Shown here in pieces: positions 23,933-35,378 of a stretch of DNA of 64,000 nucleotides; the first letter of the stretch is position 1, and each line of letters begins with the position of its first letter. Location: positions 62,001-126,000 of the forward strand of contig NW_018364539.1 in assembly GCF_002078875.1 (NCBI RefSeq). The letters are read 5' to 3'. The notes below the pieces were generated by a model that did not search any database, was not told the origin of the DNA, and worked only from the letters and a program-made list of their open reading frames with translations. The position numbers and the translations under genes are program-made. The stretch is from Numida meleagris (taxonomy: Eukaryota > Chordata > Aves > Galliformes > Numididae).

Positions 23933-26900
23933 ACCTAATGAAAAAGATGTCCAAGAAAACTTCTACTGGAATAGATTTAAGCAATTTGTATCCCCCTCAG
24001 TCCTTATCCTTCAGCATGCGATGCTTGTAACTGGTGCATATTCTTCCCATCAGCAATTTCTCAACCAAGCAATGCAACTAAAAATACTAACTCCCACCGT
24101 GTTGCAAGAGCATGACATAGCCTTGGGCACTAAGAATTTCCCAAGAACATCCCCTAGCAGATGGCATAAACTGAATGAGCCATGGATGGGAAAGGGAGTC
24201 CTCAAGAAACACTGAAGGAGATGATTTGTCTCTTCACAATCCATTTCCATACAGCTCTAGACTTTTCTCCAAATAGCATTCAAGAATTGAGCATCTTTGA
24301 TGAATCACACTTCTGAACTGAGGATGAAGAAGGAGGGAATAAAAAGCACTTCCTAGTTTTGCGGAGAAATCCCTGAGAAACCAAGGGCCTATCCCCAGCA
24401 TGTGGGCTGTGAGACGAGCAGAACCAGCTCCAGAACAGCATGTAGATGCACCAGCACTATTCAATTAGTAGCAGCAAATAAATGCCTCAGCAGACATTCT
24501 TCTGCACCCAGAACTATGGGTAACATATGTTTGCTACCCCTTTTCTCAGTGTCACCTTCACACCTCCATGCTCATGGGCACAAGAACTCCCAGGACATGA
24601 GATATGCAAGTCACTTGCTGGACTGCAGAGCTGGGCTGACTCCAGGGCCTCCAAGGTCCACAACTCTGGCCATCTGGACAATCCCCACATAGAAGGTTAT
24701 CACATAACATATCTAAGCAGATGCAACAGAACAGGTGGCAATCTACTGGAAAATAACACATCTCTCAGGATCAAGAGAAGGAACCCTTTCTCATGCTAGA
24801 AATGCCTATGGTTTGGTTACTAGACTAGCTTTGTGAGTCATGATTTTAAGGATATTTTTACTGTAATCAAATGCTTAAGCATTCCATAGCATCAGTAACA
24901 CCATCCAAAGCAATACTTGGACAAGTGAGCAAAGAAGTGCTGAAATTAAAAATGATACACTGCAGTGAGTCACTCAATTAGCAACCTTTGTGCAATGTTT
25001 AGTGGACAAAGAAGGGCTGTCCTATCTGATAAGTGACTCACAACATAAAAGAACATAATACAGTAGTGATCAGTCAGAGGTGAATAAGCAGCAGTAGTTT
25101 TGTCCAGAGATTGAGTAATGATGTTCCACACTCATGCTTCTTTCCGCTTCGTTAAACGAGCTCTACAGAGCCTAAGTCAAATGTATCATGCAGTGTTTTA
25201 TCTAAACGGTGGAGATCAAAGAGCATCAGAGTGAGAGGATTTCAGGCAATTCACATAACTCTTCTTACCAAACTCTACTGCAACAGTTGTCTGACTCCAG
25301 ACAACTCTTCAGAAGATCACAGGAAAGGAATTGTACAAATCCCACTTGAACTGTGACTTGGATCTACTGGGAAAGCCAAGAAAATTTTAATGCAAAATAG
25401 TAGCACCTATCAACTTTTCTAGAGACAAAGGCTGTCCTTTCATTCACCCCCAGATGCTCAGTTGAAGTTGAAGGACATCCTGGAAAGAACCTGTAGTTTG
25501 GATCTCCTCAAGTCATGCTTTCTGCCCTGGTACCTGCCCTGTGCACTGCTTCCCACCACTCCTCGCATAAGAAGGAAAAGCAGTAACACAAATTCCCACG
25601 CTGCAGTATTCTCAGTGGACCTGAGAGCAGAGGACAGCTGAGTTTGCTCAGCATCACACAGACCAAATGTCCATGTTGCCAAGACATCCTGGGGCGGTAT
25701 TAAGCTGTGAAATCGTCCTCTACCTCTTTGTGAGGAACAGAAAGACATTTAGAAACACGCCACATAACTGGAAAGGAAGGAGACGGCTGGGCAAGGTGAC
25801 ACCTCTTCAAAAAGATGCAAGTTCCCTCCACTGTACTCATATATTAACAGCTCCATGAAACATAGGAAGACTCATCCAGGGAAGATATATGGAATTAAGT
25901 AACATTACCCAAACCTTTTGCTCCCTATTAAAGGATAACTCAATATTTTGCACTGCAGGAAAACAAAATGCAAACAACAAAAAATAAAGTGAAATGCAGA
26001 ACCCAGAGCCAAACTCTTTAACATTGAAAGTTTGACTCTTCAACCTTAACTTTTTTCCTCCTTTTAAGACATGCAAATACAGACAAAAATATCCTAACAA
26101 TGCTTATAAAACCTCTACAATGATTGTGTCCATGATCACATTATTCATAGGTTAGCAAGCTTTAAGCGAGTGGCACAGCTCATTCAACTGATTTCTTTCT
26201 CAACTTTTATACAGCAGTACATAATTGCACAGTATGTCATAAACCCTCCAGAATACTATTATAATGTCTTCCCAAAATATTTCTAACCTAGCATTACAGC
26301 AGTTGAGTACAACTGTAGAGATAAATTATACGGAATGCATAAACCCAAAGGGGCTGATCTCAGCAAGAACCTCAAGAAAACATAAAAAGCAAGAAAAAAA
26401 ACACTTTTTTTTTGTTATACTTTGAGACTTAATATTAAGTCAGAATTCCCAAGAATAACGATGTTTTCCCACCTTCAATAGAATATCACAGCCAGACCCA
26501 GCTACAGTGATGAAGCTGTAGTGGGATGTTCTGGGGAGACACCCCAAGGTCTCTTTTCCATTTGTCCCCTTCTCCATCCACTAAATCCATTCTGGTTTGA
26601 AGGCATTAGATAAGAGCTTTATTTAGTATTTCCCCAACACAAGAGGCAAGAGAGAGCCTGTAAATCCCATCGTTATTAATTCAATAGTATTTCCGTATAC
26701 GTTAGCACATTACCTTGGAAGTCAGCCCAAGCTCTTTCATTTCAACAACAGTTCATTCAATCTGCTAATTAGACAGGAATAATCTTAACTGTTCTCCCTT
26801 TACCCGGACAAATTCTCAATTTGACTGATGCCTGAGCTAACCTGAAGGAGTTGCACAGAAGACTTTCCCAAGGGATCTTTCTATCTATCTCACAAAAAGA

Positions 26901-27283
26901 CTCCAAAACAGGAGACAACATCTCAGACAGCCACAAAACTGAATTCCAAAAGAGCTGCCATGACACAGTTTTACATCAGCCTTCAAGAAATCCCATTGTA
27001 TGCATTATTACTACATTTTGACTCCATTCATAGAAATCCACCATTTCATTTCCAACCAAAGCTCATAAACCAGAGTTGTTTCAGGTTGCAGCCACACCCT
27101 TGACGGTACCAAGATATAATCTCCTGGTCAAGTGATGATCTGAGCTCAAAAGCCACTGGCTTCAGGGCAGCCTTTCCTTTAACTCAGTGAGCAAGGAATC
27201 ACATCTATATAACACTATGAATTCACCTTGGCCTGTATTGCTCTAATCTAGATTACATCCACCCTTTAAAACAAAAAAGCTAC
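23933..27283. other. AT-rich DNA, probable intron
   Basis: If the exon chain above 27.28 kb is real, this is intron downstream of it. Exon-like minus-strand bits occur at 25917-25962 (acceptor TTTGTTTTCCTGCAG, donor GG|GTAATG), at 26830-26905 (NSF.. before a GTTAGC donor), and at 24240-24327 (strong acceptor CCCTCCTTCTTCATCCTCAG). None gives a consistent phase chain with a stop, so I do not call them. Confidence 0.3.
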
Positions 27284-27429
27284 CTTCTGAATTTTCTCAG
27301 CATAACAGAATCGAGCCCCAGAGACTTTCAGCAAACCAGGTCTGAGGAACACCTGTGTCAGATTAGGATCTCCAGAGATTTCAAACCACATTTTTTCAGA
27401 TCTCTCATAGGAGCAACAGATCTGCCCTT
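27284..27429 (-). CDS. probable internal exon (exon d) of unrecognised minus-strand gene
   Basis: The minus-strand frame reads GQICCSYERSEKMWFEISGD, then PNLTQVFLRPGLLKVSGARF and CYAEKIQK, ending at donor AG|GTAGCT in phase 0. The acceptor is a TAATAG|AG pair. Using the second AG, the exon starts with AA completing a codon from one upstream base, which fits the donor of the exon at 27.9 kb. The segment LRPGLLKVSGARF looks like the first strands of an OB-type beta barrel; that is inference. The frame is open for 48 codons with coding-like codon choice. I cannot name the protein. Confidence 0.5.
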
Positions 27430-27917
27430 CTCTATTACAAAGCATGAGAGTACTACCCAATCATTAATTGAAAGGTCACCACCTTCCAATTATTTCAACT
27501 AGAAACAAGATCATTTGGATACTATATGCCATGTGTCTGAATATCAACAAGTCCAAATGAAGCCAAAAGGAGCAATAAAGAGAAGTCAGACCTGTTATGT
27601 ATTAACTACATTTTTAGCGTGAGACTAAAGATAAGTCTGTTAGCCAGTAAAGGTAAAATTAATACAACTAAAGCATTAAAAGATCATTAAGTTACAACAA
27701 ACAGCACAGGATATTCAGGTGGGGTGTTGTATGTGGAATCCTTTCATTTTTTAACTAACACAGGTAACGTAAATACTGAAATGCAGTTGCACTTGCGTAA
27801 CATGATGGAAAACACAGCAATGACAGCAGAGCAGCAAGGGGCTAAGCTGCAGCGAGTGAGGGTTGGCTCAAATGCAACAGCCATAAGCACAAAAAATAAA
27901 GGAAAGAAACTACTTAC

Positions 27918-27960
27918 CTTCAAAGGACCTCAGGTACACAGGGATCTCAAGCAAGAAAGC
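27918..27960 (-). CDS. probable short internal exon (exon c) of the same gene
   Basis: A near-perfect donor TTTGAAG|GTAAGT lies on the minus strand. The preceding frame reads IPVYLRSFE, with AFLLE before it if the upstream AG at 27961 is used. With the AG at 27946 the exon is only 28 bases (27918-27945). Both starts are phase 0, which fits the phase-0 donor of the exon at 28.3 kb. The single leftover base fits exon d. The acceptor is poor because a C-rich run on the plus strand lies just beyond it. Confidence 0.38.
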
Positions 27961-28285
27961 CTTGCCACCCCCCCACCCTCCCCCCCCAATTTATGGGGCA
28001 GGCTTAATTAAGGAGGTTTTTGCTTAGCCATTCTCAAAAGATCCCAGGTTTACATTCAAATCCACCACCACTTTATCAACCACATAGGTCTTTATACCTC
28101 AGATCTTACAAATGCTTGAGATTGCTTCTTCTTTTTGAAGAATTGAATAGAGAAAAAAACATCCAAGTCTGAAGAGCAGTCTGAATGTATTTTAGCAATT
28201 ATGAATGCACTAAAGGTAAAATATAGAGAGAAATGTGAGCTTGTACATCTCAAAACCAACTTGCCCATTTATAAACCACCATTAC

Positions 28286-28373
28286 CTTGTCCACAGATTC
28301 AAAGGAGATTCTGGAATTTTCACCAGATTCTGAGCTGGTGCATTCTCCTAATTTGTTGGGTAGGATGAGGTCT
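28286..28373 (-). CDS. probable internal exon (exon b) of the same gene
   Basis: A strong minus-strand acceptor (ATTTTTTTTCTTTCACAG, ending 28383) is followed by CTAATTCAG and then an open frame RDLILPNKLGECTSSESGEN SRISFESVDK, read as two blocks, to donor GACAAG|GTAATGG (phase 0). In the coding frame the first AG is followed at once by TAA. The second AG nine bases on (28374) removes the stop and gives phase 2, matching exon a. Composition is serine- and glutamate-rich. Unrecognised. Confidence 0.42.
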
Positions 28374-28976
28374 CTGAATTAGCTGTGAAAGAAAAAAAAT
28401 GCAAGTTTAAACTCTGCAAATCTGATTTTTGAACAAATCTGATTTTGAAATCTGATTTTCAGCTGATTGTGTTACTTCATAGACTAAGCCAACTAATTGC
28501 TTCGAGTGAATTGAACAGCAATTCGATTGTTTCCTATAGCTGTGGATCAATGCTGCAGCATTGCACTGATAATACAGAAAAAGCCTATTAAATCCATGGT
28601 CTTATTGTGGTGAGCGGTGCCTTTAAAACAGATACTTGCTTCTATTATGAATATTGATGCTATGTTTCTTCTTTCTTAGATATATCATTGTAAAAACATC
28701 AAAAATATTTAGCAAGCTGCTCATAATGAACAAGAAGAAAACAGGTAATGGTTCCTTTTCAGGGAGTGGTTTTAGAAGACACTTCTTCAAAAGTTTATCT
28801 ACTGAAAATTTCAAGGGTATTTTAGATCTTTTGCCTTGAAACTTGTATTTAAAGAATTTCACCACTAATGTTTTCCAGTTTCTTAAGACAAAGTTACAGA
28901 AGTCTGAACTGCATCTCTCTGTTGCTTACTATGAAACCTTGGTCTTCCCCACACACTCTGCAGCATGCAGTCTCAC

Positions 28977-29139
28977 CTGGAGCCTAAACTGAACTCCAGG
29001 TGGACACTGTTACCAGGGAGATTTCTATAATGAAGTAGATGTAACAGGCTTTCCCAAATGACATTGACTCTTGGCCTTGCTATGACTGGCAGCCACAGAC
29101 CTCGGTGAGCGTTGTTTCGTGGGATGTGAGGAACGCTCT
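28977..29139 (-). CDS. probable internal exon (exon a) of unrecognised minus-strand gene
   Basis: The minus-strand frame reads SVPHIPRNNAHRGLWLPVIA, then RPRVNVIWESLLHLLHYRNL and PGNSVHLEFSLGS. The acceptor is CACCCATGTGTGCAG with a second AG two bases on. The donor is very good, GGCTCCAG|GTGAGACT, leaving AG for the next exon. AG plus the first base of exon b gives arginine in frame. The frame is open over more than 50 codons with coding-like usage. Function unknown. A tiny upstream exon with a GTAAGG donor near 29277 is possible. Confidence 0.48.
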
Positions 29140-32100
29140 CTGCACACATGGGTGAAGGTGGGATACCCAATAACAGGACATCCTGTAGTTTGAGTCAAAG
29201 AGCCTCAACACTGAGTGACATTTCATATCCTGCATCCAGCAGACAGCCCAGAAGAAAAATCACTCATGGCCTTACGTGGTTAACATACAGGGTGTGTCTC
29301 CTTAGCAAGCTGCACAAAAATGAGGCTGAAACACTTTAAGGTCATCACCACACTTTGCCCTGAAGAAGCAACCTTAATTCTAGCAGAATATTTCTCAAAT
29401 ACAGATGATTTGCATCAGAAATAGTTTCAGATATCTGTAGAACTGCAAGAGCCCTGCCATAGCCTTTGCCTTGAAGCTTCATGTAAGTCAACCTAGAAGA
29501 AGGCTGCTATTTTATCACTTTCAAGAGTAAGGGGTGTCTAAGCACTTTTCAGCTCACCTGTGGTGGTCAGTTTTGTATTTCCCAGTGCTAATAAAGCCTA
29601 ACTCCAAGCAGACACACCTGGAACTGGCCTCCAAAAGAGAGGGACTGTAAAGCACCAAACTATATAATGAAACTCTGGGATATCCTCTTCACACTACACC
29701 TATTCCAAAGAGCAGGGACTCAAGGTCTCTAAATCCCCTGCCTGAGGTGATTAATTGGATGATTATCCACACACAGAGCTTAATTTCCAGCCCATGGAGA
29801 CCTGTGGGAGTTTACTGGCTAATGACCTGCAAGTTGCTACTCAGAGCATCCCCAAAGATTAATTATATACCAGACCTTCTCAGATTATAGGCCTGATTTA
29901 CAATGTTACTCAATATTAAGGGTGCCTAACACTTTCTATTATTCAGTTTAATTATAAGTGTTCGTGCTGAGGTGTTTACATAGCTGCTTCAGGATGCATT
30001 TGCATTTTTGGAGAGCCTTGGAAGCCAAACAGGATAGTGGCTTCCAAGTGGGAGGAAAAAATCATAAAAAATAAAACATCATTACTGAAAGGATATTGTT
30101 TTGGTCCTTGGTGCCAGAATTGCAAGAAAGAGAAAAGGATTTTTAAGCTGTTATTTTGAAAACCTCTAGCACACCCATGCTGTGGGATGTCAGCAATTAG
30201 AAAGGGGCTAGCATTCACCACTAGTGTGTTCTTTCCATCAGCACATGAAGTTCCACATTTATGATTTCGGGCATTTCAGCTGCTGGAATATCCCAAGGAC
30301 CTATATTCAGCTCTCACAGAAGATGACTTTCTGCCAGTTCAACTGGACATCGCTGTGGGCAGTTCTAAGTCCAGACAGAAGCTATGAACTTCTCATTGGA
30401 AACGTCCTGCTGGGGCTGGGCAAGCTGGAGGAAGAGAAAGCACCTCTTTCCCCTTCAAATGCAGAAGTGCCATAGAAGTGAGAGGTTAGCATTTAAGGGA
30501 ACAAGGTACAGAATGGGATGTAAGCTGTTTTCGAAATAGGAAGACTGAAAAAAAATGCCAGAGACGATGAGAACAGAGAGGTGGGAGATCAGGTGGAAAT
30601 ATGAGGGAACATGTATGTGGCATCTTTAAAGCAAGAACACAGAAATCCAAGTATCTTCCACCGTTTTGCTATTTTGTATTTTATATGAATGTGCAAAAGA
30701 TTGCTTTGATATTTGCTCCATAGTCTCTTCTTACAGTCTCTCTGTTCAGAAAAAGCCTTATTTTGTCAGTTTCTGTCATCTTCCACCTGTGGAAGTATAG
30801 TGGGTATCTTCACCTGAGGCAGAAGAGCAGTTCATGCTGGTATCAGTGTGCATGCCTCAGATCAGTACTGTCCTTCTGCCTGCATGGCATAGCCAGAAGG
30901 AAAGTAAAGCTGGCTATGAAGGCCAGGTTACCCATCAGATCAATACCACCCACTGTCACTCATGTGGAAAAAATGAGAGTCAGGAGACAATCTAGAGCAG
31001 TGAGCCTCCCGTATACCAGTCAGCTTCTGGGTGCACAAGCCACAGGGTGAGCGTTTGTGAGAGAATCTGAGGGAGTGTAAGTTCCTGACTAGCCCAAACT
31101 GGGTCAATAAACCAGGAGCAGGATCAAGGCACTTCATGGACTGTAACAGATATTTGGGCATGGAAGAATGGGTCTGCACTATACAGCGAATTCTATTTCA
31201 GATTGTGCTTGACTTATGTCCACATGTCAATGCACAAAATACTTGCAAAGAGAGAACAGCCCAAGCTGTCACGGCAATCCATTAGGCTGAAACTTTTAAC
31301 TGAGTGTTGCATTAGACTATTTGGAAAGGTGAGATAGCATCTACAGAACAGAGCCTGCTTCACTGATAACGTGGATTACAATGTTGCAGTCATTTATCAC
31401 TTAGAAGTTATGAGTCTGCAGTAGGGAGCAGTCTGAAAACCCAGACCTATATGTCAGGGATTTCCCCAATAAGAGGATTACTCATCAAAACAGCACAAAG
31501 GAACTGAGCTGAATATCTTCTCGTGGGCAGGAAAAATAGTGACACAGAGGTGTTGAGTACAGATAGCTGCAAAATTGTGACTTCATCAAAGCTGCTCTTT
31601 CCAGTTTCCTGGGGATCTGGACTTCAGATCTCTACCATGCTATTTAACCACAGCCACCACTAACCACAGCCACCACCTCTGAAGAGCTGAGGGAGGTGCA
31701 GGGAGGACATCCAGAGACAGGCCAGTGTTGGCAAACAAGCCATCATCCATCCGTGGTAGAAGGCAGATGTGAAGGTCTTCATGTAGAAAAACATTTATTA
31801 GATGAACAAGACTCCTCCAGCTGCATAGGATGGCCATACTGTACCAACATGCTGACACCAACCCCAAAAAATCTCAAGGCAAAGCATACTCAAATGAATA
31901 AATAGATGTGAATCCTGTATAGAGCTCTGCTTGTACCTACAGTCAACATCGCAAAGCAGGCAAGTCTGAGGACCCTACATTACTTTGATCTCCAGCCTAA
32001 GATGATCATAAATTCCTTCAGATGAGAAGGACAGGTTCACAAAAATATGCTGTAACATCACTCATTCAAGTGTTCTTCACCTTCTGTCACCAGTTTTTCA

Positions 32101-32470
32101 CCTCTGTCAAGGGCAAGCCACCAGACTGGGTCAACTGTCCAGCAGTGGGACACTGTGAAGGCATCAAGTCAACAAATTAGAAATTGGATTGATGGGACAC
32201 TTTCTCTGCTGGATTGTCTTGCTGCTAGTCTTCCTGACTTCAAAGCTTACATCTGTCTTGTGAGGTGGGGGACGGTTTCTAATTTTAGTCGATCTAAATT
32301 ACTTCCAGCCTTTTTCTGCAACACAGCAACTCTAAATCTTAGCATTGTGCCTTTGATCACTGCATCACCAAAATAAACTGGCCTGCATGTCTGAGCAAAG
32401 ACAGCTCTACAGGCAAACTCATGTAGATGAAGCCAACTGGTAATTCAGCTCTCGTTTACGCAATTCGTAT
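29140..32470. other. mostly non-coding, possible introns
   Basis: Apart from the weak plus-strand candidate at 30280-30390, frames here (minus 29976-30221 and 30940-31179, plus 30763-31050, minus 31640-31867) have no consistent splice and phase support. A 14-base duplication, CCACAGCCACCAC.., lies near 31650-31677. Confidence 0.3.
30280..30390 (+). CDS. weak candidate last exon, unrecognised
   Basis: Acceptor TTTCGGGCATTTCAG is followed by LLEYPKDLYSALTEDDFLP, then VQLDIAVGSSKSRQKL and TGA at about 30388. Codon choice looks coding and the peptide is protein-like. However, a longer plus-strand frame overlaps it, no partner exon was found, and there is no nearby AATAAA. Low confidence. Confidence 0.2.
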
Positions 32471-32572
32471 CAAATCATTGAATCATTTGAGTTGGAAGGA
32501 ACCTTTAAAGGTCAGCTGGTCCAACTCCCCTGCAACAAACAGGGACACTTACATCTAATCTCTGATTTAAAG
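32471..32572 (-). mobile_element. CR1 LINE 3' end, diverged
   Basis: Antisense tail ATTGAATCATTTGAGTTGGA, AGGAACCTTTAAAGGTCAGC and TGGTCCAACTCCCCTGCAAC. Confidence 0.85.
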
Positions 32573-34639
32573 TGGTAGAGAGGAACAATGAGCAGAAAAC
32601 CCACTGGGCTTTATTTTCTACAAGGTGCTGAGTTTCTGTGCACTGTACCACATTTAAGAGCAACTCCTTACCCAAATAAAGTCATGTCAAATTCTGGTTC
32701 TCCATGAGATAGTCCTGTAAGGAGCAGAAATGAGCTTTCCTGAAGTCTTAGTTAAGAAACACAATTTACAGGCACTGCAGTCTGCCCCAGCTCTTGACTA
32801 ACAGCAGACTGAGCCACTCTTCCTTTGTATCCCAAAATCTCTCCTGTCTCTCTGCCTCTTATTTCCTCAACAAAAGCGCACGCTCTGTAAATGCCAAATT
32901 AACATTAAACTACACATGAAAAAGATGTTTAGAACTAGGGAACATATGCTGAGAGTCAGCATTTTAGTGATTCATTTGAGGGAGTTAATGCATTAATTCT
33001 GAGTGTATACTGCAGTTGTATTCCTGCAGAGCAGAGCAAATGTAGCTCTTGCTCTTCAGTACTGGGATGATTTTTGGTCATCTTCTATACTTGCAACACT
33101 GCTGACTTAGCTGTAATGGTAGGAAAATGCCTTTAACATTCTTGGGGAGGTTTGGACTTTAAATTTTCTTATTGCGAAGAAAAGTGAAACTCAAGCAAAA
33201 AAAAAAAAGTGTATATATATATATGTATATATATAGCATATATATATAGCATTTGAGAAAAGGGTAAGGCCATTTTTAACCACCACAAATCAGAAAAATA
33301 CTACATAACTTGAGCTCTTGCCTATTCAAAGATATCACCCTTCTACAAAGCAAAAAAGAAAAAAAAGAGAGAGAAAGAAGTTGTATTGTGGGGTTTTGTT
33401 TTTAAAAAAATCAAAGCACCTTAATGGCAGGATATGATGTACCTGCTATTAGACCCCATCTGGCACTAACCCTTCAGGCAAATAACAAGCCAAGACAACA
33501 TTTTTGGCGAGAAAAAAAAGAAAAAATAAAAACTGATTTTAGCAGACGCTTGTAGAAGCAAAAATTGTTTCAACTGTTTTTGCACATCTTTTCATCACAC
33601 GCTTGCGATTTTTAAAACTATTTTAGAACAGGGTGGTAAATGTGTTAAATAGGTCACTCTCTGTGTCCAGCCCAGAGATAAGAAGCTGTTTATATCTCCA
33701 ACTGCAGAACTTTGGCTCTTCAGCTCAACTGGTAACTGCTTACACAGCAGGTCTCCAGTTCTTGCCCAGAAGGCAAATGTTACAGTCACAGAAAATAAAT
33801 AAATCTGACTGCTCTCATGTTTAGCCCTGCTCCAGCACACCAATACTTCTATATATGGCAGCCCTGGAGCTCTGGTGCACAGAGATCACAGAGGAGCTCA
33901 CGATGATTTGGGGAAGCAGTCCAAAAAAGTTAAAACATTAGACAAGGAGACAAACTGGTTGGTTTTGTAAAAGGAAGCAAGGAGAAAATAGGTAGCACTG
34001 CTGCCAAAGGAGACTTGCATCCTCTGCTGCTCACAGAACTGACACGTGGTGACACTGTTTGACTCAACAAGAAGTGGGAAGAATGTGAACAAATGCTGCC
34101 CCGAATCTGCCTCCTCTTTTCCTTGAGGAAACCTGTAAGCTATGTGGGACAACTCCAGGGTGGATTGGCCTCTCCAAGGCTGTGGGAGCCTGGAGCGTTG
34201 GCCCCTTGACAGGTGAGCAGCGTGCCCACTTGTACTTCCCTTCCAAGCTGCAGTGCCACCAGAGCAGAGATAGCTACAACACCAGCACTCTGCTGAGAGG
34301 CCAATAGGTAGTGCTGAGCTTCTCCAGTGCAAGTGGTGGTTCCATTCAATTAAACATAGGTAAACGCCATTCAGCCTGTATTTTTCCCAGAGCCCAGGGA
34401 CCCTGTGTGAACCAGAGAAAGCAAAGAAGACCTTTCCAAATCCCACAGCCAGCCTGCCAAGGAACAGATTTTACGGCTCCTGCAGTATGGAGACGATGAG
34501 AAACAATGGGAAGAGAGTCAGGGAAAGAGCTTTCCAACGTGTAAAAGATAATATTCAAAGACAGGAAAACTCTTCTATCTACTGGGGATAGGAAAATAGG
34601 CTTAAAATGCAGTAAGGCCTTATGCAGATCTCCTCCACA
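32573..34639. other. no supported gene
   Basis: It holds the (TA)n repeat below and purine-rich runs near 33350-33410. A 182-codon minus frame at 33898-34446 has no recognisable domain and is contradicted by another open minus frame over the same bases. I regard it as chance. Confidence 0.35.
33210..33250 (+). repeat. (TA)n microsatellite, interrupted
   Basis: Three blocks of TA/AT repeats separated by GTATAT and GCATAT, just after an A12 run. Confidence 0.95.
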
Positions 34640-34805
34640 GAGAGCTTTCCAATGCTCAGGAAAATAGGAGCACTGGAATACACCGCCTGGAGAAAGCAGT
34701 GGGCACTGAGGAACATGGTCACTGGGAATGGTAGGGGTGCATTGCGTTTGGGCTTGGTGATCTTAGTGGTCTTTTCCAACCTTAGTCATTCTGTGATTCT
34801 ATGAA
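34640..34805 (+). mobile_element. CR1 LINE 3' end
   Basis: Sense tail with GGTCTTTTCCAACCTTAGTC, then ATTCTGTGATTCTATGAA. 5'-truncated. Confidence 0.94.
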
Positions 34806-35189
34806 TCTGAAGAGCAGCATGAGCAACGAATCAAATACTGTTGAGCCCAAAATAAGGGATTAGATTAGATTAGATATAAAGAGTCCCATGTAGCCCTTTC
34901 CAAGAGCTGTATTTCATAACAGCCCAGAGCCACATTTAAGCAGTTTTTATTACCCTGCATAAGTACTTTTACATCCAATTGTAACTGCTCCTATCTCTAA
35001 GCTGAACTAAAGGCTGCAGAGGACTGAATGAGACCAAAGAAGTTCTGAGTCCTATAGAGAGAGGGTTTTAAATGAGATCTCTTCGTTCTCTAACCTTGAA
35101 ATAAGGTCTCTTCTTTCTCTAACCTTGAGTCTTCCAGAGACATTATTCAAAACCAGGCCCCTAAATCTCCTCCTGGAAAGGTCTCCTAT
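34806..35189. other. no recognised gene; short duplication
   Basis: TCTCTTCGTTCTCTAACCTTGA and a diverged copy lie back to back near 35077-35129. Nothing else. Confidence 0.5.
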
Positions 35190-35378
35190 TGATGAGGCAC
35201 TGACACAGGCTGCCCAGAGAGGTGGTGGATGCCCCATCCCTGCAGACACCCAAGGTCAGGCTGGACAGGCTCTGAGCACCTAATGGAGCTGTGGGTGTCC
35301 CTGCTCAGTGCAAGGGGTTGGACCAGATGGCCTTGAAGGGTCCCTTCCAACTCAAACAATTCTATCATTCTGTGAAGT
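35190..35378 (+). mobile_element. CR1 LINE 3' end
   Basis: ACACAGGCTGCCCAGAGAGG, CACCCAAGGTCAGGCTGGAC and GGGTCCCTTCCAACTCAAAC, ending ATCATTCTGTGA. Confidence 0.96.

Noticed and set aside
24240..24327. Minus-strand segment after a very strong acceptor (FRSVIHQRCSILECYLEKSL)
   Set aside because: The frame stops after 27 codons with no poly(A) signal or phase link to the exon chain. It may be a cryptic acceptor.
33898..34446. 182-codon minus-strand open frame
   Set aside because: No domain or splice support, and another open minus-strand frame over the same bases is equally protein-like. A run of this length is expected by chance in 64 kb.
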